DNA of 64,000 nucleotides, taken from the NCBI GenBank assembly GCA_947500575.1, contig CANMSI010000003.1, positions 310,001 to 374,000 on the forward strand, read 5' to 3'. Position 1 is the stretch's first letter. Every line of letters begins with the position of its first letter. Shown here in pieces: positions 55,055-62,758 of this stretch. This DNA comes from an uncultured Flavobacteriaceae bacterium (GTDB lineage: Bacteria; Bacteroidota; Bacteroidia; Flavobacteriales; Flavobacteriaceae). The notes under the pieces were generated by a model. The model did not search any database. It saw only the letters and a list, made by a program, of their open reading frames with translations, and was not told the DNA's origin. A program made the position numbers and the translations under genes.

Positions 55055-56592
55055 TAGAATTTACAGCAGCAGATTTAGACCAATTAACTCAAAAGAAAAT
55101 CTCGGAAGAGCAAGTGGTAGGTCAAATCAAAATTTTTAAGGAAGGAATTCCTTTTGTACAATTAGAAAAAGCCGCTGTAATATCAGATGGAATTTTAAAG
55201 CTAACCGAGGAACAAGAGCAACAATTTCTCATAGAGTTTGATCTAGAAAAAAATAAAAATACCCTATTGAAATTTACACCAGCTTCTGGTGCTGCTTCTA
55301 GAATGTTCAAAGCCTTATTTAACTTTATAGAAAACTTTGATCCAGAAATAGAAACCTTAGAAGCTTATTTGACTCGTACTAAAGATACAGCGATCAGTTC
55401 TTTTTTTGAGGGGTTAGAGCAATTTCCTTTTTATTCGTTGATCCAGGAAAACAATTTAGAAAAAGCCACCTCCAAGGATCAAGAATGTAAGATGTTAGTG
55501 GAGAAAATGCTTTTGGAAAAAGGATTTAATTATGGTATTTACCCAAAGGGTTTATTACCCTTTCATGATTATAAAACTCATGTAGCTACTGCCTTTGAAG
55601 AACATTTAAAAGAAGCTGCCGCTTACACTGCTGTAAATGGGCATGCAGATTTACATTTCACCATATCCATACAGCACCAAGAAAAGTTCAATACCACCTT
55701 AAAGGAAATTATAAGTAGAGTGTCTAAAACTACTCATACTTCTTTTGAAGTACGTTATTCTTTTCAAAAAGCAGCTACAGATACCGTTGCCGTTACTTTA
55801 GATAATGAACTATTTAGAAACAAAGATGGATCGTTGTTGTTTAGACCTGGAGGACATGGTGCTTTGATAGAAAACCTGAACGAAGTAGATGCAGATATTG
55901 TTTTTATTAAGAATATTGACAATGTAGTTGTATCCAAGTACTTACCGGATGTTGCTAATAGTAAAAAAATATTGGCAGGCTTATTACTAAGTATTCAAAA
56001 AAGAGTTTTCGATTATGCAGCTATTCTTGAAGATGAGTCTATGACTATAGAGCAGATATATGAGGCAAAAACCTATTTGGAAACTGCACTTAATGTTCGT
56101 TTTTCAGATACTTTTCAAAGCTTCAATATTGAAAGACAATTACGGATCTTAAAAGATAAGATCAACAGACCTATAAGAGTCTGTGGAATGGTAAAAAATG
56201 AAGGAGAACCGGGAGGAGGTCCTTTTTGGATTAAAGATCAACATAACAATATTACCTTACAGATAGTAGAGTCTGCGCAGATTGATACTACGATCGAAAA
56301 TCAAGAAAAAATCTTAAAGAATGCAACCCATTTTAATCCAGTAGATTTAGTATGTGGACTAAAAAATCACAAAGGTGAAAAGTATAATCTTCTTAATTTT
56401 GTAGATCCCAAACAAGGCTTTATTACTGAAAAAACGAAGGAGGGGAAGAAATTAAAGGCGCTAGAACTTCCAGGTTTATGGAATGGAGCCATGGCCTATT
56501 GGAATACTATTTTTGTTGAAGTTCCTATAGTAACCTTTAATCCTGTGAAAACGGTAAATGATTTGCTAAAACCCACGCATCAAGCAACTTAA
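55051..56592 (+). CDS. DUF4301 protein
   Basis: A 513-residue cytoplasmic protein matching the DUF4301 family of Bacteroidota. Residues 75-85 read FTPASGAASRM, like the nucleotide-binding loop (GxGxR/S-RMG) of sugar-phosphate nucleotidyltransferases; RPGGHGALIENLNEVDADIVFIKNIDNVV (in part) also fits such a fold. It could be a nucleotidyltransferase, and the translational coupling with the transporter and kinase suggests use of their product. This is inference. Confidence 0.8.
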   Translation: MIEFTAADLDQLTQKKISEEQVVGQIKIFKEGIPFVQLEKAAVISDGILKLTEEQEQQFLIEFDLEKNKNTLLKFTPASGAASRMFKALFNFIENFDPEIETLEAYLTRTKDTAISSFFEGLEQFPFYSLIQENNLEKATSKDQECKMLVEKMLLEKGFNYGIYPKGLLPFHDYKTHVATAFEEHLKEAAAYTAVNGHADLHFTISIQHQEKFNTTLKEIISRVSKTTHTSFEVRYSFQKAATDTVAVTLDNELFRNKDGSLLFRPGGHGALIENLNEVDADIVFIKNIDNVVVSKYLPDVANSKKILAGLLLSIQKRVFDYAAILEDESMTIEQIYEAKTYLETALNVRFSDTFQSFNIERQLRILKDKINRPIRVCGMVKNEGEPGGGPFWIKDQHNNITLQIVESAQIDTTIENQEKILKNATHFNPVDLVCGLKNHKGEKYNLLNFVDPKQGFITEKTKEGKKLKALELPGLWNGAMAYWNTIFVEVPIVTFNPVKTVNDLLKPTHQAT

Positions 56593-56621
56593 TTTTTTTA
56601 GAATTCAATATTGGTATCAAA

Positions 56622-56642
56622 AGTGTGTAATTCTTATACACT
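56622..56642 (+). promoter_or_regulatory. Inverted-repeat operator, candidate NtrC-type UAS (copy 1)
   Basis: AGTGT and ACACT arms around an AT-rich centre (core TGTGTA-N7-TACAC from 56624). The matching site in front of the paralog is at 57891-57909. Both are 124/123 bases before the GG of the sigma-54-like element. Confidence 0.5.
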
Positions 56643-56746
56643 CTTTATAAAGTTTACCCAGCTTTATACAAGAATCTTCATTTCAAAAATTTATTAAATA
56701 ACTGATAGTCAAATGTTTACGATAAGATTAAACAGGAATCTGTGGT

Positions 56747-56762
56747 TGGCATTATTTTTCCT
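56747..56762 (+). promoter_or_regulatory. Sigma-54-like -24/-12 element (copy 1)
   Basis: TGGCATTATTTTTCCT against consensus TGGCACGnnnnTTGCW: the -24 TGGCA is perfect, but GC at -12 is CC. It lies 64 bases (counted from GG) before the ATG at 56812. Confidence 0.4.
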
Positions 56763-56811
56763 CTAGTTCAGTTAATAATAAGGATTGTTTAACTTAAAAT
56801 AGAGATACAAG

Positions 56812-57111
56812 ATGAAAAAATTAGTTTTTACAGCGGCATTAGCATTCGGTAGCCTTAGCATGATTGCTGCTACGACTCCCATTTTTGGTAATGAAATCAT
56901 TACTACAGTAATGAATCAAGACTTTACTGAAATTGCAATAGAGGAATTACCATCAGCAATTACGGAGGCCTTAGCAAAAGATCATCCAGGAGCTACTATT
57001 GAAAAAGCCTTCGTTAACGAAGAAGCAAAATACAAACTAGAAGTTACCAAAGAAGATGGTTCTGCAGTAGAGTTGTACGCAGATGCTGAGGGTAACTGGC
57101 TGGAAATGTAA
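56812..57111 (+). CDS. Small exported PepSY-like protein (paralog A)
   Basis: A 99-residue protein with a signal peptide (1-20, cut likely before TTPIF) and a PepSY-like/beta-lactamase-inhibitor-like fold (EIAIEELPSAITEALAKDHPGATIEKAFVNEEAKYKLEV in part, then LYADAEGNWLEM). It is a close paralog of the product at 58079 (EGNWIEQ ending). Expected in the periplasm. The upstream region carries an inverted repeat and a sigma-54-like element shared with the paralog, and a terminator follows 50 bases after. Function unknown. Confidence 0.85.
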   Translation: MKKLVFTAALAFGSLSMIAATTPIFGNEIITTVMNQDFTEIAIEELPSAITEALAKDHPGATIEKAFVNEEAKYKLEVTKEDGSAVELYADAEGNWLEM

Positions 57112-57160
57112 AGAGTTAATTAAGTCAATAGAGTTAATTAGTTTTTGGTTAGTTTGGTTT

Positions 57161-57188
57161 TAAAGGCCCCGTGACTCGGGGCTTTTTT
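57161..57188 (+). terminator. Terminator after paralog A
   Basis: Stem AAAGGCCCCG / CGGGGCTTTTTT with a 5-base loop. Confidence 0.85.
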
Positions 57189-57247
57189 CATCTTAAAATG
57201 TTTTTACAAAAGAATCTGGAGTATAGAGTGAACTAAATTCAGTAGAC

Positions 57248-57385
57248 ATGAATGAATCTACTACCTTACTTGTTTTGATCATTGGGAGCGTATTTGCATT
57301 CCTGGTGGCTCTTTGTATACTGCTCACGAGTATGCTTACCCAAAAGGGAAATAAAACTACGAAGTCCCAAAGTCAGGAGGGTTAA
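57248..57385 (+). CDS. 45-residue single-span membrane peptide
   Basis: ATG at 57248 opens a frame of 45 residues: a short acidic start (MNESTT), one transmembrane helix of about 24 residues (LLVLIIGSVFAFLVALCILL) and a polar Lys/Ser/Gln tail. It is between two terminators and beside other small envelope genes. No promoter element is clear, and I know no homolog, so it remains tentative. Confidence 0.4.
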   Translation: MNESTTLLVLIIGSVFAFLVALCILLTSMLTQKGNKTTKSQSQEG

Positions 57386-57522
57386 AAAACCGGCTTCTTC
57401 CTATGTTGCGGGAACACCTCCTTTTCATAAATAAATTTTTTTAAAGAAAAAGTGACTTATTCAAAAAAGTAGTGTCTTAATAATAGAAAGTAAGATAAAC
57501 TCTTTTAAAGTTTGGTTTCATT

Positions 57523-57735
57523 ATGAGAAAATTATTAACCTCTATCACGTTTGGAATTTGTTGTGTGCTCTCATGGGTAATGGCAGGAATGATTTTGGAA
57601 GAAGAGAAAACAATGTTGAAACACCAAGAAATGGTAATGGAAGCTTCAGGAATGGAAAAGTTGGAAGACTCCTCTGAGAAGACGTTAACGCCATTAATGA
57701 GCAAAGAAAAAGAGTTAGGAAAAGAACAGTTGTAA
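57523..57735 (+). CDS. 70-residue exported or membrane peptide
   Basis: ATG at 57523 opens a frame of 70 residues: signal-like hydrophobic segment (MRKLLTSITFGICCVLSWVM), then a charged helical tail with repeated Met/Glu/Lys. A terminator lies 64 bases after the stop. Not homologous to the PepSY-like neighbours. Function unknown. Confidence 0.5.
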   Translation: MRKLLTSITFGICCVLSWVMAGMILEEEKTMLKHQEMVMEASGMEKLEDSSEKTLTPLMSKEKELGKEQL

Positions 57736-57798
57736 TAGAAAAGAGTGAATAGTAGTTTTTAGAATATAGTAGTAAATTTTTGATTGATTGGTTTTAAG

Positions 57799-57825
57799 GA
57801 GCCCCTTTTTAAGGGGCTTTTTTTA
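57799..57825 (+). terminator. Terminator after the 70-residue gene
   Basis: Stem AGCCCCTT / AAGGGGCT with a short T-rich loop and a T run. Confidence 0.8.
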
Positions 57826-57890
57826 TTTGAGTAGTGGCCTTCTTGTACTCTGCATTCTCCAGGATTAATGGTTAGATTCCAGTGTAAAAC

Positions 57891-57909
57891 TGTGTACATT
57901 TTATACACA
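57891..57909 (+). promoter_or_regulatory. Inverted-repeat operator, candidate NtrC-type UAS (copy 2)
   Basis: TGTGTA-CATTTTA-TACACA, a perfect 6-base inverted repeat. It is followed at the same distance (32 bases start to start) as in copy 1 by ACCCA (57923) and, 10 bases on, ATACA (57933). Confidence 0.55.
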
Positions 57910-58012
57910 TTGCATAGTAAGTACCCATAAGTATACAGTTCTTTTTCAAAAGAAATGAATGTAAATATCTGTAAATAAGATAGTTATAATTATTTAGATC
58001 TTATTATGGTTG

Positions 58013-58028
58013 TGGTACTATATTTTCT
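58013..58028 (+). promoter_or_regulatory. Sigma-54-like -24/-12 element (copy 2)
   Basis: TGGTACTATATTTTCT against TGGCACGnnnnTTGCW: GG at -24 and C and T of the -12 part are kept, G at -12 is T. It lies 65 bases (from GG) before the ATG at 58079. Confidence 0.4.
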
Positions 58029-58078
58029 ATGTATTAGAGAGCATAAGAACATTTATAACAATAATAAAAGAAAAAATC

Positions 58079-58378
58079 ATGAAGAAATTATTTTTTGTAG
58101 CCGTATTTGCATTAGGAAGTTTAACTGCATTTGCACAAGATACTGAGGAAGCACAAGTAGATGCTACCGAAACTGTAGCACAAGACGATTTTGCAGAAAT
58201 AGCCACTAGCGAATTGCCTGAGGCGGTAACTGCAGCTGTAGCTAAAAACTATCCTACTGCTACTATCAACAAGGCGTATGTAAACGAAGCTAAGCAGTAC
58301 AAATTGGAAGTGTCTTTAGAAGACGGAACTTCTGGAACATTATATGCTGATGAAGAAGGCAATTGGATTGAGCAATAA
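58079..58378 (+). CDS. Small exported PepSY-like protein (paralog B)
   Basis: From ATG 58079 (a longer frame to 58010 crosses the promoter element) the protein has 99 residues with signal MKKLFFVAVFALGSLTAFAQ. It shares with paralog A the blocks FAEIATSELPEAVTAAVAKNYP, ATINKAYVNEAKQYKLEV and LYADEEGNWIEQ. The gene is 229 bases ahead of the NtrC-type regulator. Like A, it is predicted periplasmic, function unknown; relatives are labelled PepSY-like. Confidence 0.87.
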   Translation: MKKLFFVAVFALGSLTAFAQDTEEAQVDATETVAQDDFAEIATSELPEAVTAAVAKNYPTATINKAYVNEAKQYKLEVSLEDGTSGTLYADEEGNWIEQ

Positions 58379-58431
58379 AATGTCTTAAAATTTAACTTGA
58401 GTTATTTGTTTTGTATCAAGTTGGTTTGGTT

Positions 58432-58463
58432 GAAAAGGGTTGTATGTACATACAACCCTTTTC
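58432..58463 (+). terminator. Perfect 32-base palindrome, terminator-like
   Basis: GAAAAGGGTTGTATGT and its exact complement ACATACAACCCTTTTC. It is 53 bases after paralog B and would form a strong hairpin; the T tract is short, so it might also be a protein-binding site. The rest of the gap to 58608 shows nothing I recognise. Confidence 0.6.
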
Positions 58464-58607
58464 TTATTGCATAGATACAAGCGAACAGAAAAAATCGCTT
58501 ATAAAGGACTCTTGAAGGTAGTAGGTATCGAATTTATAATGTTTTTAGGACTGAAGGTAGTCGCCCTAGGCTCTTTTTACGTAGATATTAAACACTAGAC
58601 TATTTTT

Positions 58608-59960
58608 ATGCCCGCAATCTTAATAATAGAGGACGATGCTGCTTTCTGTCAAATGCTACAAAAGTTTCTGACCAAACATGCGTATGAGGTAACAACTAGC
58701 TATACTGCCTTAGATGCCAAAACAAAGTTTAAGAAGACTACATTTGATTTAGTGCTTACAGACCTTCGTTTACCAAATTATGATGGTATTCAGCTTATCT
58801 CGGATATTAAAGAAGCATCTCCGCAAACTGCAGTAGTTGTAATGACGGGTTACGCAGAGGTAGGTACTGCCGTTACTGCTATGAAAAAAGGGGCTTATGA
58901 TTATATTTCCAAACCGTTTAGGCCAGATGAAATGCTGATGGTAATAGGAAGTGCTATTCAGGCAAAAGAACGAAAAGAAATATCCCAAAAAGGAAAAACG
59001 CATCAACCTGCAAAAATTTCTCCAACCACATCCAAGGTGATAAAAGGGACCAGCGAAGCCTCAAAAAAATTAGAGGAGTATATTAATTTGGTAGCACCTA
59101 CAAATATGTCTGTTTTAATTACGGGGAATAGTGGAACCGGAAAGGAAGTTAGTGCAAGAGCAATTCATGATAAGAGTAGTCGTAAGGACTTTAATTTTGT
59201 GGCAGTCGATTGTGGTGCAATTCCAAAGGAATTGGCTACCAGTGAGTTTTTTGGACATATAAAGGGAAGTTTTACTGGGGCTATTGAAGATAAAATCGGA
59301 AATTTTGAAGCTGCAAATGGAGGCACTTTATTTTTAGATGAAATCGGCAATTTGTCCTATGAAAATCAGATACAACTTTTAAGAGCTCTGCAAGAGCGAA
59401 AAATCAAGAAAGTCGGAAGTAATAAGGAACAAGAAGTAGATGTTAGAATCATAACGGCCACTAATGAAGACCTAACAGAAGCCGTTGAAAAGGGTACTTT
59501 TAGGGAAGATTTGTTTCATCGAATTAATGAGTTTAGTATTGAAATACCTTCTTTAGCTGATAGGAAAGAAGATCTTATTTTGTTTGCAGAACACTTTTTG
59601 CAGAGGGCCAATGCCCATTTAGACAAGCAAATTCTTGGATTTTCAGATGAGGTATTAAGTGTTTTTCAAGACTATCACTGGCCAGGTAATTTAAGGGAAC
59701 TACAGAATGTAATTAAAAGGGCCGTATTACTATCAAGAGATAAGCATGTGGAAGTTGAGGTATTGCCCAAAGAAATTATAGAACCCAACGAAAGAGGTAT
59801 AGAAGAGACCAAAGAATTCTCCAAGGAAGCCTTTGAGAAAGATCAAATTATAAAAGCACTAAAAAGAACCAACTTTAATAAATCAAAGGCCGCAAAACTT
59901 TTACAAGTAACTCGTAAAACCTTATATAATAAAATTAATCACTATAACTTGGACTTTTAG
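58608..59960 (+). CDS. NtrC-family sigma-54-dependent response regulator
   Basis: A 450-residue activator with three domains: receiver with phosphoacceptor D52 (LVLTDLRLPNYDG), a AAA+ domain with Walker A GNSGTGKE (173-180), the sigma-54 contact loop as GSFTGA (220-225; GAFTGA is usual) and LFLDEIGNL, and a C-terminal Fis-type helix-turn-helix (NFNKSKAAKLLQVTRKTLYNKI in part). The gene overlaps the 3' end of the hybrid kinase by 26 bases, tail to tail. It is the natural partner of that kinase and likely acts at the two paralog promoters just upstream. Confidence 0.96.
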   Translation: MPAILIIEDDAAFCQMLQKFLTKHAYEVTTSYTALDAKTKFKKTTFDLVLTDLRLPNYDGIQLISDIKEASPQTAVVVMTGYAEVGTAVTAMKKGAYDYISKPFRPDEMLMVIGSAIQAKERKEISQKGKTHQPAKISPTTSKVIKGTSEASKKLEEYINLVAPTNMSVLITGNSGTGKEVSARAIHDKSSRKDFNFVAVDCGAIPKELATSEFFGHIKGSFTGAIEDKIGNFEAANGGTLFLDEIGNLSYENQIQLLRALQERKIKKVGSNKEQEVDVRIITATNEDLTEAVEKGTFREDLFHRINEFSIEIPSLADRKEDLILFAEHFLQRANAHLDKQILGFSDEVLSVFQDYHWPGNLRELQNVIKRAVLLSRDKHVEVEVLPKEIIEPNERGIEETKEFSKEAFEKDQIIKALKRTNFNKSKAAKLLQVTRKTLYNKINHYNLDF

Positions 59961-62409
59961 TTAAATGGGCTTGCAATGCCATTTGCAAAACAGTAGTCTT
60001 TTGTTTGAGATTCTTCCAATGAACCTTCAAGGATTTCCCTCCTTCTTTTTCCATTGAATAATGCTCTAAATACTCCAAAATAGGTACAATACCTTTTGTA
60101 TTTAATTGTCTAAACATGGGTAGCATTCTATGTGCTACCGAGTGTATCATTTTTTCATTTTTAGTGAGCACAGCTTTTTCTAGAAGAATCATATTGGTAT
60201 TGGTGTCTTCCATAAATGTGCTCAGCACCTCATTAATGCCTGCACTATTGTTCCCTATAAAGGAAATGAGAAGATCTAAATTGAAAAGAGAAGAAGCAGG
60301 AATTGAGTTTTTCTGATGTGGAATTACAGATCCAGTTAAAACGGTATCTCCAAAGAGCTCTCCCAATACCTTTAAAAGAGTAGTTTTAGTAAAAGGCTTT
60401 TGCAGAATAGAAACAAAACCTGCAGCTTTATAGGTTTCTGGCATTATATCTCTGCGCCCTGTCATTGCAATAATTGGTTGTGTTTTATAATGCGAATAAT
60501 GAGCATTTTTTAACTTTTTTAATACCTGAAAACCGTTTATAGTTGGCATTTCAATATCCGTAAGAACTACATCATACCTTAGGAACGGGTCATTTGGAAT
60601 AGCATAGAAATCAGAGTAGGTGTGCGCTTTAATCTGTTCATTAAGGCAAACCTCTTTTAATAAATGTAGCATGGAAGGGTCATCATCTAGAATAAGAATA
60701 GAGAGACCCGCCTTCGGGGTTATTGCTTTTCTATTTTCTAGGCTTGTTGATTTCTTGGTAAACTCTAGTGGAATTTTAAGGGTAAAGCTACTTCCCTTGG
60801 TTGGTTCACTTTTCAAATGTAAGGTGCCTTTTAAAAGGCTAGCCAATTTTTTTGAAATGGTAAGTCCAAGACCATAACCACCGAACTTCTTATCGGTATG
60901 TTGCTCTGCCTGCGTAAATTCTTTGAAAATTAATTTTTGCTTTTCTTTAGGAATGCCAACACCACTATCACTTATTATAATGGAAGCAACAAAAACATTT
61001 TTTGATATATGGGTATAATTGGCCGATACTTTAATGAATCCCTGGGCTGTAAACTTATATGCATTGCTGATGAGATTGGTAACAATTTGCCTAATTCGGA
61101 AGGGATCTCCAAGCACCGTATGTTCTAATTCGTCTTCGAAAGCAATGATAAGTTCAATGGGTTTTTTACTATGAATTTCTTTAATGTTCTCTGCGGTTTC
61201 TGTAAGCAGGCTTTTTAGGTTAAACGGAATTCGTTCTATTTTAATTTTACCAGCTTCCAACTTGGAAAAATCGAGAAGATCATTTACCAATCTGTCTACA
61301 TATTTGGAGGCAGAGCGTACATTTTTTAAATAACCATTTTGCTTTTCAGATAATCCAGTGTTTTCCATTAACTCCGAATACCCGGTGATGGTATTTAGAG
61401 GAGTACGCAAATCATGACTTACGGTTGAAATAAGTTGTTCCCTGCTTTTTAACAAGGATTCCGAGAACTTTTTTTCTTGCTCTAATTTCTGACGGTACGA
61501 CTGAACTTTTAGAAAATCACGGGTGATGAGAAAAGTGAATAGTCCAACAACTAAAAAACTCAAAATAGCAGCAAACCCAGCTAGTCGTATACTGGTACGT
61601 AAGGCGGCCTGCTTTTTAATAGTATCATTGTAGGTATTTGTTACTATTTCTTGCTCAAAGCCCGTAATAATGCCCCTTAATTGTTGTGAAAGTATTAAAT
61701 CGTTTCGGTTTAGGGCGATCTCTTTTTGTTCTAGGGAACGTTGTCTAGCTACGTTTTTTCTCTTTAATTGGGTAAGCATTGTTTTAGACACCTCTAATAT
61801 GGAATCTACTTTCCTAGGGTCTTCATTTTCAACGGCATCTTTTGGAACATTCTCATTCAGAAGTGCTACCCAATCTTCCAATATTTTACGCTCGTATGGA
61901 GATAGTTTTTCAGGGTTTTTATGAAAATTTTCCACAGTTAACTTCCCAGTAGATGCTTCCATTTTCTGTATTTCTCTTAAGGCACTATCAATAGAACTAT
62001 TGGGCTGATTTTGTGCTTTTAAATCCCAAAGTTCATTGCTATTTTCTAGTTTTTGTATTAGAAGTATTTGCACGCTATCTAATAAGGATTTGTGTTCTTC
62101 GCTAGGAGTCAGTTGTTTCAAAGAATCAATGTCCACAATAATGGAATCAATCTTTTGGGAGTAATTCGTAAAGGAAGCTTTGGATTTGGTTTGCAATGCC
62201 AATTTAGACATACTTTCTGCCTCGTAGAGATGCGTTAATAAAGATCCAGTTTTTAATAATTTGGTATCATTCTCTGCGGAAACTTCTGTAGATAAGTATA
62301 CCCGTATTTCTGAATAAATATAGAAACCAGAAACTACAGCAAGGATGGCTAATACCAAATAACTCAGTATTATTTTTAAAGTAATCTTGTTCTTAGAACT
62401 TGTGCTCAT
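59935..62409 (-). CDS. Hybrid sensor histidine kinase with receiver and HPt domains
   Basis: An 824-residue membrane kinase: transmembrane helix (about 12-33), a helical periplasmic sensor region (40-270), a second helix (about 275-297), HisKA with H332 (STVSHDLRTPLNTITGY), HATPase (NLISNAYKF, DSGVGIP, GGYGLGLTIS), receiver with D618 (VVLTDIEMP) and a C-terminal HPt with H760 (HSVAHRMLPMF). This layout allows a His-Asp-His relay to the separate Asp of a response regulator, here D52 of the NtrC-type gene that converges with it. The stimulus is unknown. Confidence 0.95.
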   Translation of the reverse strand: MSTSSKNKITLKIILSYLVLAILAVVSGFYIYSEIRVYLSTEVSAENDTKLLKTGSLLTHLYEAESMSKLALQTKSKASFTNYSQKIDSIIVDIDSLKQLTPSEEHKSLLDSVQILLIQKLENSNELWDLKAQNQPNSSIDSALREIQKMEASTGKLTVENFHKNPEKLSPYERKILEDWVALLNENVPKDAVENEDPRKVDSILEVSKTMLTQLKRKNVARQRSLEQKEIALNRNDLILSQQLRGIITGFEQEIVTNTYNDTIKKQAALRTSIRLAGFAAILSFLVVGLFTFLITRDFLKVQSYRQKLEQEKKFSESLLKSREQLISTVSHDLRTPLNTITGYSELMENTGLSEKQNGYLKNVRSASKYVDRLVNDLLDFSKLEAGKIKIERIPFNLKSLLTETAENIKEIHSKKPIELIIAFEDELEHTVLGDPFRIRQIVTNLISNAYKFTAQGFIKVSANYTHISKNVFVASIIISDSGVGIPKEKQKLIFKEFTQAEQHTDKKFGGYGLGLTISKKLASLLKGTLHLKSEPTKGSSFTLKIPLEFTKKSTSLENRKAITPKAGLSILILDDDPSMLHLLKEVCLNEQIKAHTYSDFYAIPNDPFLRYDVVLTDIEMPTINGFQVLKKLKNAHYSHYKTQPIIAMTGRRDIMPETYKAAGFVSILQKPFTKTTLLKVLGELFGDTVLTGSVIPHQKNSIPASSLFNLDLLISFIGNNSAGINEVLSTFMEDTNTNMILLEKAVLTKNEKMIHSVAHRMLPMFRQLNTKGIVPILEYLEHYSMEKEGGKSLKVHWKNLKQKTTVLQMALQAHLTKSPSYSD

Positions 62410-62505
62410 GGCGTTTATGATATAGCGGGGTATAGTATATACGGATGTATCTGAGTTAGAGTTTATATTTAGTAAGATTTACTATGATTTGTAAAACTTG
62501 CGCAA

Positions 62506-62513
62506 TATCTTTG
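62506..62513 (+). promoter_or_regulatory. -7 promoter element for the riboswitch-controlled receptor
   Basis: TATCTTTG exactly fits TAnnTTTG and lies 9 bases before the start of the TPP aptamer, so transcription would begin at the riboswitch itself. A TTG at ideal spacing is not present. Confidence 0.5.
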
Positions 62514-62521
62514 TCGCATCT

Positions 62522-62612
62522 CAAAGGGGTGCTGACTTCTATATAAAATTGGAATAAGCTGAGATTATACCCAATGAACCTGGGCGGGTAATGCTGCCAA
62601 GGGACAACTTTT
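62522..62612 (+). promoter_or_regulatory. TPP riboswitch (THI element)
   Basis: All conserved blocks of the thiamine pyrophosphate aptamer are in order: GGGGTGC (62526-62532), CTGAGA (62559-62564), ACCC (62569-62572), GAACCTG (62576-62582), GGGTAATGC (62586-62594) and AGGGA (62600-62604), closed by AAAG/CTTT as P1. It stands in the leader of the TonB receptor with 146 bases between aptamer and ATG. I see no clear intrinsic terminator in that segment, so control may be at translation. Binding of TPP is expected to switch the gene off. Confidence 0.95.
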
Positions 62613-62758
62613 AAAGAGTGAGATAGTACTTTCGCTAATCGTGATTTTTTCAGGATCTAGCCGTTTGTGTTACTTTCTTTTGGGCAAGAACTATTCGGTT
62701 CACTTAAAATCAATTACAAGAATAACAACCCCTTTTATTCGGCACTAAAAAAGCACGA

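Noticed and set aside
57386-57522. A third copy of the TGTGTA-N7-TACACA operator or sigma-54-like site before the 70-residue gene
   Set aside because: No such inverted repeat and no TGG-N10-C element could be found there; only AT-rich DNA.
59935-59960. 26-base overlap of regulator and kinase as an assembly error or frameshift
   Set aside because: Both proteins have complete C-terminal domains (Fis-type helix-turn-helix and HPt) of normal length; it is a convergent overlap.
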